This document shows, piece after piece, positions 19,891-30,125 of a stretch of 30,125 bases of DNA. Made by a program: the position numbers and the translations under genes. The notes beneath the pieces are model-generated. The model was not told the DNA's origin, did not search any database, and saw only the letters and a list, made by a program, of their open reading frames with translations. The number at the start of each line of letters is the position of its first letter. Positions within the stretch are counted from its first letter, which is position 1. This DNA is from Apostichopus leukothele (Eukaryota; Echinodermata; Holothuroidea; Aspidochirotida; Stichopodidae): positions 1,185,869-1,215,993 of the forward strand of contig JAAAKB020000027.1 of the NCBI GenBank assembly GCA_010014835.2. The letters run 5' to 3'.

Positions 19891-21840
19891 ACATCATTTC
19901 ATTTCTAAACATCCATTAAAAATGGCAGTTTGGAAGGAATTGGCATGTTTTATACTTTGATTGACAAGAGGTAAGACAGAAGCCTGATCAAGAGAAAGGA
20001 ATGCACTTGAGGAGTAAGAACACCTTCATGTTCCAGTTTCTTCAATAAGAAGTTCAGACATCTTTGGACTACTTTAGCGATGGTCGCATTCCTAAACTGC
20101 ACTATAACACAGGCACCCAAAATGTAACAACTCTGTCACAATAGTGACTGATTTATTCTCCAGCAGGAATGGTAACCCGCTATCAACTTAGTGTTGCTTT
20201 GAAGAGATGTTGGTGCATCACTCCTACTTGAGCCAGATTTGTATAAAAGTTCTTAAAAATAAATCTGAACTGGCTACTGTAGCCCTCACACTTCAGAGCT
20301 GAACAAGGACCCAACCAATAAGACATCAGTTTCCTTAAATTCAAAAGTCAAATGTTCTCTATCACTATCAGAGCTGTCTGGAACATGCTGTATGTTAATA
20401 TAGAAATGGCTCTCCTAACCTCATAGGTTAGGTGGACGTGTCCAAACCATCCATGTGTTTCACACAGGCTCAGTGCCCAATGCATACAGGTTTATACACA
20501 ATGCAAGATATGAATTCCATGCAGAAATAATGGTGGTGTTATGAAATAGTTTACCTGAACTGTGTGCAATACTTTGTTCATTCTACAACTCTGCACCACA
20601 AAAAAGACAATCATACAAACAAAAAAATGAGAACAAATTTAAATCCACGAGGTAAGATTGTATTTCAGTTGTTAGCATTTCAAATATGCTATTGACTTAC
20701 AAATATAAAGACCTGTTAAGGACTGTCAGAGTATGTAGTGTTAAAATATGAAGTGAAAAGATAATCATTGGTTAGTTTACACTATGAAGAATGAACCATG
20801 AGTGTACTTTGGTGATTCAGTTTAATATTTCTAGAAACAACCTGGTCTAATTTCAATCCAGTTAATTCTAATAACACAACCTGCCTTAAAAATCATCCTG
20901 GTTTGTATCTAGCTTTATATTTCATTAACAGAATACAGTTGTTTGAACTTAACCAGTAATGTACTTTATATATAATATGACTATCTTTCATTAAAGAAGG
21001 TTTAGTCCTGCAGGTCTCAAAACAAATTGAAATTTTCATGCTTATAGCAGCTTGATTCCTTGTGCAACATTCTGTGTATGTTTAATCAGCAACAACAGTC
21101 ATATAATATAAACATATATATGTGTAATGGTTGGACTTAGCAACAATCATTGCATAATTATCAAATTTCTTGCTTGAAGTTATGATAAGTACTCAATTTC
21201 TAATCTAACCGAACAAGTAACAAACTAAATTCTCAGATAGAAAAATGTTAATGTCATTGTGTAAGGTGGAAAGTAAGAGATAACATTTAATGTAGTCTGA
21301 CATATTTCAATCTTTCTATTGTGATTCCCCTTTCACACTCACATTTTCCATATCAGCTAATACATATGAGCACGATCCCCAGGACCCCAATCAAACTTCA
21401 CTTCATCTTCAGTGTGTGTTCTCTTATGTTACTCTAAAATGATTCACTGTACACCCAATAATATGATATGCTTCTTGAAATTGAATGATAGAAAACTAGT
21501 AACATTTGTTCCCCTTAATGTTTGTGACAGATGGTTTGTTGTTCCTTGGGAGTAAAATGGTTATAAGTGGAAGGGAATATCGTTTGTATTGGAGATGCAA
21601 GATGGCATGTTTTCATTACAATCAGCAACTGACATCATAGATTTTTATTGCATAAATTCTTACAAACTCATGCATGATCTTAAATTCTTTGCATCACTGA
21701 TGATTAACCTGTTAGTAATGTATGAAATCATAATTATGAAATGTCAGGAAACCAAGAACTCAATTGTTGGAAAATTTTGTAATTACTATTAAGAACTTAC
21801 AAGACCTACTGTGCACTTACTAGACAAATGTTTGCATTAA
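19891..21840. other. No recognisable gene
   Basis: AT-rich sequence with only short frames on both strands. It could be an intron or 3' UTR of the candidate exon at 19543. Confidence 0.4.
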
Positions 21841-22142
21841 AGATGTTTGGTAGAATGAACTTAGACAATTTACTCAAAGGTTGCTAATAATAAGATGTTT
21901 TTTGCAAATGAAGTTTAACTCAAATGTTTGCTAAATAAGATGTATTGTAGAATGAAGTTAGGCATTTAACTCAAAGGTTTGCTGATACTAAGACGTTTTG
22001 AATAATGAAGTCAGGCATTTAACTCAAAGGTTTGCTAATACTAAGATGTTTTGAATAAGAAGTTAGGCATTTAATTCAAAGGTTTGCTAATAGTAAGACA
22101 TTTTGTACAATGAAGGTAGGCATAAAAGTTTAAATAATACTA
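21841..22142. repeat. About 53-bp minisatellite, 6 copies
   Basis: AGATGTTTTG-like words start at 21841, 21893, 21938, 21991, 22044, 22096 and 22143, giving spacings of 52, 45, 53, 52-53 and 47. Each unit includes GAAGTTAGGCATTTAACTC and AAAGGTTTGCTAATACTA. The central copies are most alike. Confidence 0.9.
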
Positions 22143-22150
22143 AGACGTTT

Positions 22151-24010
22151 TTGTATAATTGTTTGTATTGCACTACTTACTAGTTATAAAGATAGTCAAA
22201 TCGTTGTAACCACATAGGTGTCTTTGTCAGATTGAAGGATATCCACTTATCTTGTGAATATTACATGGCTGGGTAAAAGTGACTCAAAGTAATACAACCA
22301 AATGACAAAATACAGTCATATCTTGTTTGTTTACGTGCCAGATCATGTAACATACACATTCCATTTGTGGATAATGTTACTTGCCATTGAGCTCCCTACC
22401 ACATTACCATTGTTGTATGAAGTAAAAACAATAAATTACCTTGTAGTCATTTGCAGTATACTAATTAAAAGGTTTCTTAATACAAAGAAGTGAAATGGAA
22501 GATGTTAAGAGTACAACCAAATATAAAATGCACAGCAAAAGAGCTACCAATGTCCAGATTGTCTTTATCATTAGTTTATATTGTAATATGCTTTATGGAA
22601 TTGCTATATTCACTGTAAGTGCAGACTTTGTTATCATCTGACTGAGCCAAAGAATTATTAGCAAATTATGCTCTGAAATTGAAACCAATTAAATTATCAG
22701 AGAGTGCTGACACCTTCCATATTTCGCTAATTTAGAGGACTCTTAGCTAATATTACTACTATTAGATAGTGAAGTTTCCCCCAGATTTTCTCAAACATTC
22801 AATATTAAGAAAGGACTTGTGTGTAGTGGTGTATCATTTGATGATCTTCATGTTGCAGATCAGTAAAAGTTAGGCTAGGCTGACATTTTGAGTCATTTCT
22901 TCTCTGTCTCGAAAACTACATGCCACCGCATCATGACAATAATGACAAATTTCTTGGCTAATCTTGCAAATATAAATATGCATAGATTCCAATATGGCCA
23001 TTCTCTCCATTGAAAATGGGTGATAAAATTGAAAACGAAGTAACATACTTCAAAGGGAAACAAACTTTGATAAGTTTCAGGAAACACATAAGCATTAATG
23101 ATTCCTCTTCTATTCATAACGTAGAATAATCAATTAATGGTTTGAACTGTTATTCAATTAAGTTAATTTCTTAACTGCCCAATGTATGCAGTTGTATTAC
23201 CTTTATGGTACAATTGTTTTAGTTGAGTTGTGGATGGGTCAAAAGCCTAACATTGAAATCTATAGATAACTATCAGGCCTAACTGCTAAACAGTGCGTTA
23301 CAAATCTCTTAAACTGAATGCTTTGTCCATTTGTACATACTCTATATACTATATGGTTCAATTCTCGGCAACCAATAACTGGAGATTTTGATGGCTTGAG
23401 TGTAGCAATAATACTCAAACAGACATTGCCTTTCAGTTAATTAGGAACCTCTTAAATAGATTTCTCCTAGGTCTGAACGTCCCACATGGGAGCTTCATTT
23501 TCCATCGCTTTGTTGCCAAGGCCCCTTCACTGGGTCCCCCTTATTCAAAGAAAAACAGTGACCCATCAATTTAAATGTAACAGATTGGACACATCTGAGG
23601 TGACAAGAGAGAAAACTCATTTGAGGCCGCAGAATGGTTACGAGTAAAGTTCATGATATAGTGTATTGACCTGAGGAGTTTGCTGAGGGTTGTATGTTAG
23701 TCAGATATTGCAACCACATTGTTTACAATGGCATGGTAACGATATGAATTATAATCGGACATTCGCACGGTTACACATATAAGGGAGAATGTCAACATGT
23801 ATCTTCCTGAAACAATGTTACACGTTCCATTCGCATACGGTACGTTTAAAACTGCGTCAGCAAGTATTTTGACATAAAATACACTGCGTTGATGATGACG
23901 TTATATTTCAAACGAGAGTCTTATGAGAAAGCGATACCGCTTAGCGGTGGTAGCAATCATCTATTATCATTTGTTTATAATTGATCAGAAAGGACAAAAA
24001 GAAGAAAAAC
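22151..24010. other. No recognisable gene
   Basis: AT-rich spacer. Short frames only, and no repeat boundary seen. Confidence 0.4.
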
Positions 24011-24029
24011 GGGGGGGGGGGGGGGGGGG
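24011..24029. repeat. G19 homopolymer
   Basis: Nineteen consecutive G on the plus strand, in AT-rich flanks. Long G runs can form quadruplex DNA, and the exact length is likely to vary or be misread. Confidence 0.95.
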
Positions 24030-24423
24030 TTTTGCAGGGAAAATCTAAGTCTATGCATTCTAAAATGCATAGTTATAATGCAAGATCCCCGTTGGTCAAT
24101 TAACAAGGAGGTAGGCGCTTGGGTCAAGTCGCACTACTCTTTCAGTACTGATGCCAACTGCATATTGATTGGAGAACTTATTTAGTATGAGATGATAGCT
24201 TAAATTTGTAGAGAAATCTCGTTGTGAAATGGTGGGAATTTGACGAAGTTTGAAATCAGATAATGAAACGGTTAAATACTGATCTTTATTTCCCACCATC
24301 TGTGATAATGATATGCAGCACCTTCCTGTTTGCACATAGCTCAACGATCTTCAAATAGAAGTGGTTATGAAACTAGTCATTTAACGTGGCGTGTTATAGC
24401 TTAGCGCCCTCGATAACTGTTAC

Positions 24424-24483
24424 TAATATAAAACTCCTTGCGGCACAAACGTCCAAAATAGATGTGATCATCCTGACGTCACG
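24424..24483 (+). promoter_or_regulatory. Possible promoter and first-exon donor
   Basis: TAATATAAAACTCC (24424-24437) resembles a TATA box. A perfect TGACGTCA (24474-24481) and the strong donor-like ACG|GTAAGT (intron start at 24484) follow. Together they could mark a short non-coding first exon on the plus strand, with no downstream coding exon recognised. Confidence 0.2.
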
Positions 24484-24645
24484 GTAAGTACCATGTTAAA
24501 TTTATTCATTAGTTTCGGAGTAAAATAACAGCTTCATTATATTAAAAGATTTATAAACTGCATCCTATATTTTTCATGATATGAACCATCCACATATGAT
24601 GCATTAGTGCATTTCGTCTTGCCATTATCTTCTAGGTCTTTATAT

Positions 24646-24662
24646 CCCCCCCCCCCTCCCCC
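24646..24662. repeat. C-rich tract
   Basis: Eleven C, one T, five C on the plus strand. It lies about 620 bp from the G19 run and is complementary in composition. Confidence 0.9.
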
Positions 24663-24784
24663 TTTTCATCTCTCATTTTGTGATAATTTATATTTTGGTT
24701 CTTGTATGTCCCTCTGGAGGAATTCGTTACATAAGATTTTGGTTTGTCGCACATTCCGTATCAATATATTCAAAGAGTTTCGGT

Positions 24785-24876
24785 ATCTATCTATCTATCG
24801 ATCTATCCATCCATCTATCTACCATCCATTTATATATATATATCCGTCTATCTATCTGTCTATCTGTCCATGTATA
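24785..24876. repeat. (ATCT)n/(ATCC)n microsatellite
   Basis: TATCTATCTATCTATCGATC passing into CCATCCATCTATC, a short (TA)n run and CTATCTATCTGTC. Imperfect tetranucleotide repeat. Confidence 0.9.
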
Positions 24877-25039
24877 GCTTGAATTGTATATTATGTATGG
24901 AAGCTACCACGACTGTGAGAAATGACAAGATGTTCGTGCGTCGATGGGGCAGGGTGTAAATATCGAGTATTTCTCCATGCTGGGATTTAATTGATCCCCT
25001 GCTGGTGGGGTGACTGGATCGAACGGTGTACAGCACATT

Positions 25040-25260
25040 TGGACAAAGTGCGGCCCGCGAGCAAGTTGAACGCGGCCCGCTAGATTAACTTGTTTTCAAA
25101 ACTCTATGAATGCGACCTTATTATCTCGATACAATATTTCGTTACGAATTTTGCCAACAATTTTCACTGAATGGCCAAAAGGAAAAACATTCAATAATTT
25201 TACTTTGCAAATTTCACTGTGACCCGCAAGATAATTTTTTTTGTCCACTCCTACGGATAG
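25040..25260. mobile_element. Possible hAT-like repeat fragment
   Basis: AAAGTGCGGCCCGCGAGC (25045-25062), with GCGGCCCGC again at 25072-25080 and GTGACCCGC near 25219-25227, stands out in AT-rich DNA. Near-terminal GTGCGGCCCGCGGGC-like sequence is common in non-autonomous hAT elements of many animals. No terminal CAGTG or 8-bp duplication was found here, so the class is tentative. Confidence 0.3.
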
Positions 25261-25299
25261 GTATAAAACATCCTGTCCGCCCCTCATGATGCTGTTGTG

Positions 25300-27409
25300 T
25301 GTATAGCTTGATGGGATGGGTGCCCTCCATGGTTAACACACCGATAGGTTGACGATTATAAATCACACCGTCTATGCAAAGCTAATTTAGCTAGCCGAAA
25401 ACTACCAATGGCATCTGGTCACATTGTGATATATCTATCTATATGGTTATTTATTGAGGTATATGGCTATCGTGTTATTTTGATCAATGTGTTTGTTCAT
25501 TAACCTCGAATGATCAATTAAGTACTGTTCTGGTTTCATCTATATCGAGTTATTTGCGTTGTCTAGCGGATAATGCAAGTTATGTAAACTTTACTGAGGC
25601 ATTATTTCTCTCATTAGCTTACCTCCCACTGATTGCGTTCCAGAGCAGCACGGGCTAATTGCCCGTGACGTCACGTTCGACAACGTCAAAACATGTCTAC
25701 AGCCGACCTTTTATACCATTAAATTTATTAATGATTTAAGTGGTCTATATTATGCATGATATATTGCAGATATGCTGTTACACTCGGATATGCTCTGATG
25801 CACTGGTAAAAAAAAAGTGTCAATTATAGGTTGCTAACCTTTCGAACGCCAAGTTACTCTTTGTTCCAAAATTAATGATATCGGCAGTTTAAGATGTTTG
25901 CGATTGTTGAAAATCTTATAGTTATTGAAGTAACAGATATCTTCCATTCAATTGTAGATATTTTGAAATTAATTAAACTAAAATAGCCTAACACGAATTG
26001 TAAATATATATAACATGATATATTTTTGTAAATGAATCGGAGGCCCATATAAAATTAAAATATATTATTACCGTATAACAAGATATTTCTTTTTTAATTA
26101 AGGAATAAAAGCAACCTGGTTTGCTATACTGCAACCCTCAGAACTGATCTAATTTTCAGGTACCCCCTTTTCATAATTTCGTGTTGGGTATATGCGGATG
26201 TGATAATAACTGATATATTTGTTGTCTTAACTCATGCACGATCCCTTTAAATGAAGCCTACATCAATGTCCTATACCCATTGTCGTGTGATAATCGCGTC
26301 GCCTTGCATTTGGTATGTATATCATGCATTTCAACGACACCAAAATCTTGACCCAATTCGTAAATCTACTCCCTATCATACACGGAAATCCATTCGATAT
26401 AATATATGAAACACTGGTTATAGAGTTAATTTGGTTCACACGAACACAGCTGTAAATATCTCCCGTTCGCTCATCTACGCGGGGAGAAAAATAATGAGCT
26501 TACGGAAAGAAGCGATGTCAGTTGACAACAATAACTGTTATCAGATACATGCAATGTTTTACTTTTTGAAATTAAGTGTGAAATGTCCTGGATATTGACA
26601 TAAAACTTTCCTCATAATTATGAACCATTCACACGGTCTTATTCACGTTTATCTATTTTTTCTTTCTATCTTTTCGTCCGTTAATGGAGACGCTATATAC
26701 GCACAATCAGTATAGTAATATTTGCAAATGTAATATATATGCTGTAAACAGTAACAGAAGACTCATATTTTCAACATGCATGCTTCTGTATTCAAAGGTT
26801 ACACATGTATACGACGCGTATAGATACATACACAAGAGCGAAAATCCTATGGAGCCATGGTGACACACAGCTGTGACAACTCCTGCAGTCATAATTATGT
26901 CAAAGAGATTGTTTACTTTCATGAGTGACACCACCTAAATTATAAATGTAATTAAAAGGGGAATTACCCCATAGGTACCCTTGTCTCCAATCATACCCGT
27001 AACGCATGATGTATACCTGTATGCAGTCTACGGTTGACTCGCGGCGGTTCAAATGTTATAAGACAAATGAGCGCCCTCTTTATTCAAGTAATAGATGCGA
27101 CGCAATCGAGTTCAGTGTGTCCGAGAACAGCAAGACAGAGACTATTGATACTGATAATGTTAAGACTAGCTAATGATTTTAGTACACCTATATTTTATAT
27201 CATATCTTTTCCTTGATCAACACATAAAATTATAAACTTTACAATTCCTTTTATAAAGCTTAAAATAAGAAAGGACGGAGAATAGACAAACTTGGAAGTT
27301 GCATGTTCGACCGTTTCCTTTGCTGTTTTATACGGTACTTCTTTTTTTATTGATTCCGATGCTGTGGCATCCATCGGATCCTATGCAGGCAAGTTGTCAT
27401 ATGGGTGTC
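25300..27409. other. No recognisable gene
   Basis: AT-rich sequence. The main structure is CGGGCTAATTGCCCG followed by the 12-bp palindrome CGTGACGTCACG (25651-25675), with a minus-strand donor-like GGGAG|gtaagc about 40 bp further along. Confidence 0.4.
25664..25675. promoter_or_regulatory. Extended CRE palindrome
   Basis: CGTGACGTCACG is a 12-bp perfect palindrome around the consensus TGACGTCA bound by CREB/ATF factors. It touches the hairpin CGGGC-TAATT-GCCCG (25651-25665). No gene start is firmly linked to it. Confidence 0.35.
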
Positions 27410-28160
27410 TGTGTGAGTATGTGACGTCCCTGCTTGTAAACACGGTATCTCAAGAAGGAAATATGTGATTGATGTCATACTTGCTATATACAGTAGTCTG
27501 TAGGGTCAGTAGATGATCCCTATTGTTTTTGGTGGGGCTGTCATGCATATAATGAGTGGGTGGGGCTTAACGTAAAATTATGAAAATGCCAATATCTCCG
27601 ATTTGGTTTATACTGGGTATGGTGATGTAGCTACACAGTAAGTAAATGTTCTTTGCAACAACAATTTAACATCATTAAATATTCATGAGTGGATGGGGCT
27701 TAATGGAAAGTTGTCATAAACAGCTTGAAAACACGATATCTCAACAAACACAAGTTGAATCAATATTATACTTGGTAGGTAGGTGACCTTCAATGAGTAG
27801 ATGGGTGCTATTGATTTTGGTCCAATCTCATGAATATTAATGAATGGTCAAGGGCTTACCGTAAATTCTTAAAATGTCAATATCTCTGCACTGTATGTCC
27901 GATTCAGTTTATACTTGGTATGGTAATGTAACTACGTACACATGTTATTTGCAACAACGACTTTTACCTCATTAATATTCATAATGAGTGAGGCCTTATG
28001 GGAAATTGTCAAAAACAGCTTGTTAACATGATATCTCAACACCACAAGTCGAATCAATGTCATACTTAGGAGGTAGATGCCCTGTGGTGGGTAGATTGTG
28101 TTTAGTTCCCATCTATGAATATTAATGAATGGGCAGGGCTTAACCTTAAAGTTGGTTCAT
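27410..28160. repeat. About 285-bp tandem repeat made of two 140-bp halves
   Basis: The TGAATATTAATGAATGG-type anchor occurs at about 27544, 27831 and 28116 (spacing 287 and 285). The second half-unit anchor CATTAA(A/T)ATTCAT occurs at 27673 and 27970. Both halves share GAGTGGGTGGGGCTTAA-like and ATATCTC segments. The copies are clearly diverged. A more decayed relative follows at about 28470-28590. Confidence 0.85.
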
Positions 28161-28469
28161 GCTGGTATGATAATATTGGTTCAAAATAAAACACATTTTC
28201 ATGATATTTCCATCTTTATGTATTCATCAAATATCAAGACATGGCTTTTAGGCACAAAACAAGAACCAAATAGTCCATGATTTTCATCCTTGACATATTG
28301 AGTTTGTCACTCTACATTCATACAATTGTCTAATTAGCTTTATATATATGTGCTTGGATGAGACAACGTAAGTTCATTATATAGATACACAACATGCTTA
28401 TGAGATCAGAAAAAATGACGTCATTTATATTCATGCATGAATCTGTTTTTATACTATGTCACTAAATAG

Positions 28470-28595
28470 AATTTGTCAACATGATAACTGATTCCTGGTA
28501 CCTTCCTTTATATGTTGCCGCATTAGTCAATAGATAATCCCTCTTCATTTTGGTGTCCACAAGTTCATGAATATTAATATGTATGGATTACCACA
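28470..28595. repeat. Decayed outlying copy of the 285-bp family
   Basis: TTTGTCAACATGATAACTGA, ATAGATAATCCCTCTTCATT and TTCATGAATATTAATATG follow the same order as a half-unit of the array at 27410-28160. Confidence 0.5.
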
Positions 28596-28599
28596 CTAT

Positions 28600-30034
28600 G
28601 AATTTGTTTGGGCATCGGAATCACTAAACGTTTTCGTTTTCTGGTTGACCTTTAAAGAGCTATGAAACTCCAGTTAACCGTCATTTTCAATGTTTGATAT
28701 TACGAGATTTCGCTTTGCTGCATTTTGCATGTATCAGAAAGCACGTGCACAATAAAGCCAAATTTGCACCTTCCCTGTTGACGCTTACTAGATATTTTTT
28801 CTTTATTTACCCAAGGAAGGGTGGTTGATACCTTTGGGATTGTAATGGTTACACGACTGCAAATAAAATTGTTTACGATTAAACAAATTAATCTGTTTCA
28901 GTACGATATAATTACTTACGGGGATTCACGTATTCATACAGCTTAGGTAGTGTCTACATTGGTTGCACTAACACCTGAAGTTACATGTACATATATATTT
29001 GATTGTTAATGGTGTACTTGCTTTTCACTGTCAACATGCTGTATGTTGCTAATTTATTCATTTTATGCTTGTTTTGTTTTCCATGGAGGTTCACACAAAG
29101 TAATCACCTGTCTTTCATTCAGTGATTAGTCTGATATCTCTCTTTTGCTAATTGGTGGTAATTAGAATTACTTGTTTTCTCATGAATTTCCCACTTGCTC
29201 AATAAGTTGTTATAATTATATCACATTGGTACTTATATCTCCTATAAATATAATTGTCATATATCAATGCGCTCCTTCTCATTATTCCTTCAATCCTTCA
29301 TCCGTCCATCCATCCATCTACCCATCGATTCTGTAGTTCATTCATCAGATAAGAAATTATTGAGAAGTTTACGGAATATTTAAAGAATGGAAATCTTCTT
29401 ATATTTTGTGATGTAATATTTAGTGTCAACAGGAGGTGAGGTCCCTTCATTCTGTTTTTGCCTTCCCTTCTTCCGAGTGAAAGTAAACAGTTTAAGCTAG
29501 TGAAAGTAAATCTAGTCTATATCAGGTGTTTGCTTTTCTTCCTTTTTCTTTTAAAGAAATTTTAAATGCTCATTTCTTCAGTAACTTAAACTCTTTCATG
29601 AAATATAGAGGACTTCTGAGGTATTTTGTTGTTACTATAGGCCTACATTAGGCGGCACGTTGTTACACGTGAAACTTAACGCAACAAACCTTTCTACCGA
29701 TTTTGCGGGCAAGCCTTTCTGCTTGTTGAAATTATTGTAATACAAACAACCGATGAAGCTTCTTTATAATCACCAGATATCTGTTAAAGTAATGATCATA
29801 GATTAGAACGGCGACTTCAAGCAGGCAAATAATATATCATACTTGCCTCATTATGGATACGTTAAAGTATCCAGAAAGACAAATAGGGTAACATCATGTA
29901 AAAAGTGACAACATTCTGCGACTTGTTCAGTTTACTACCAGTTTGCGTGTTGCTCCCCATATAATTACTTTGCCAAATCCAAAGCCTCGACGCCAAAGTC
30001 ATTTCGAGGTGGGAGCCGAAATCGCAAGTAAAAG
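28600..30034. other. No recognisable gene
   Basis: AT-rich sequence with a short (ATCC)n-like stretch at about 29300-29325 and a TAGGCCTA at 29638-29645. No coding block recognised. Confidence 0.4.
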
Positions 30035-30125
30035 CAGTGGCGTAGGAAGGTACTTTTGGGTGGGGGGTGGGGGCTGAAGACTGATGGCCGGCCTGGGGGA
30101 GGGGTCTAAGGGGAGGGGGTGTCCC
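30035..30125 (+). mobile_element. 5' end of a hAT-like DNA transposon, continues off the window
   Basis: CAGTGGCGTAGGAAGG begins at 30035 and is followed by a G-rich tract (GGGTGGGGGGTGGGGGC and GGGGGAGGGG). CAGTGGCGTA followed by G-rich sequence is a widespread transposon terminus in marine invertebrates. The candidate 8-bp target duplication on the left is AGTAAAAG (30027-30034), and its partner would lie beyond the window. Confidence 0.5.

Noticed and set aside
24607-24959. Overlapping plus-strand frames rich in YLSIYPSIYL
   Set aside because: They are translations of the ATCT/ATCC microsatellite and the C-rich tract.

Overview
This is eukaryotic, AT-rich animal DNA. Short coding blocks are split by long introns with GT-AG borders, and there are several tandem minisatellites, an assembly gap and degraded transposable elements. 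The repeat types (about 145-bp families built around GTTAACATG and ATACTTGGTATGTAGAT, frequent TAGGCCTA/TAGGCTAGG words, a CAGTGGCGTA terminal repeat) and the divergence of the one recognisable protein suggest a marine invertebrate, most likely an echinoderm such as a sea cucumber or sea urchin. That placement is inference from repeat style, not from a diagnostic gene.

The only gene identified with confidence is phosphatidylserine decarboxylase (PISD) on the minus strand. Five coding exons at 13122-12817, 9698-9462, 9022-8861, 7383-7239 and 5523-5363 join in frame to give 337 codons. The protein carries the conserved blocks [18 protein letters not shown] and [14 protein letters not shown]. 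The last exon, which should hold the LGST self-cleavage motif, is not recognisable in the remaining 5.3 kb, so the gene is partial here. A GC box and a TATA-like element at 13979-13923 (minus strand) are a candidate promoter. The introns hold a dead L1/Tx1-type LINE (about 7434-8045, on the plus strand), a 145-bp tandem repeat (6676-7115) and a probable non-autonomous DNA transposon (about 10945-11934).

Layout: 1-489 is a minus-strand LTR fragment with its polypurine tract at 490-500. Positions 504-5362 have no firm gene, a few hairpins and one short possible terminal exon. Positions 5363-13122 are PISD. At 14619-15031 (minus) there is an orphan open exon. From 15415 to about 16760 two unrelated satellites flank a 100-N gap. 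At 19543-19761 (plus) there is a candidate exon encoding an acidic WSIV motif. At 21841-22142 there is a 53-bp minisatellite. Positions 24011-24870 hold homopolymer and tetranucleotide runs, and 25040-25260 is a GCGGCCCGC-bearing repeat fragment. About 27410-28160 is a second tandem array, related to the one at 6676 but in the opposite orientation. At 30035-30125 a transposon end runs off the window.

I found no undescribed multi-gene system. The observations most worth checking are the unusual PISD N-terminus, the relatedness of the two tandem families, the five perfect TGACGTCA palindromes and the two orphan exons.
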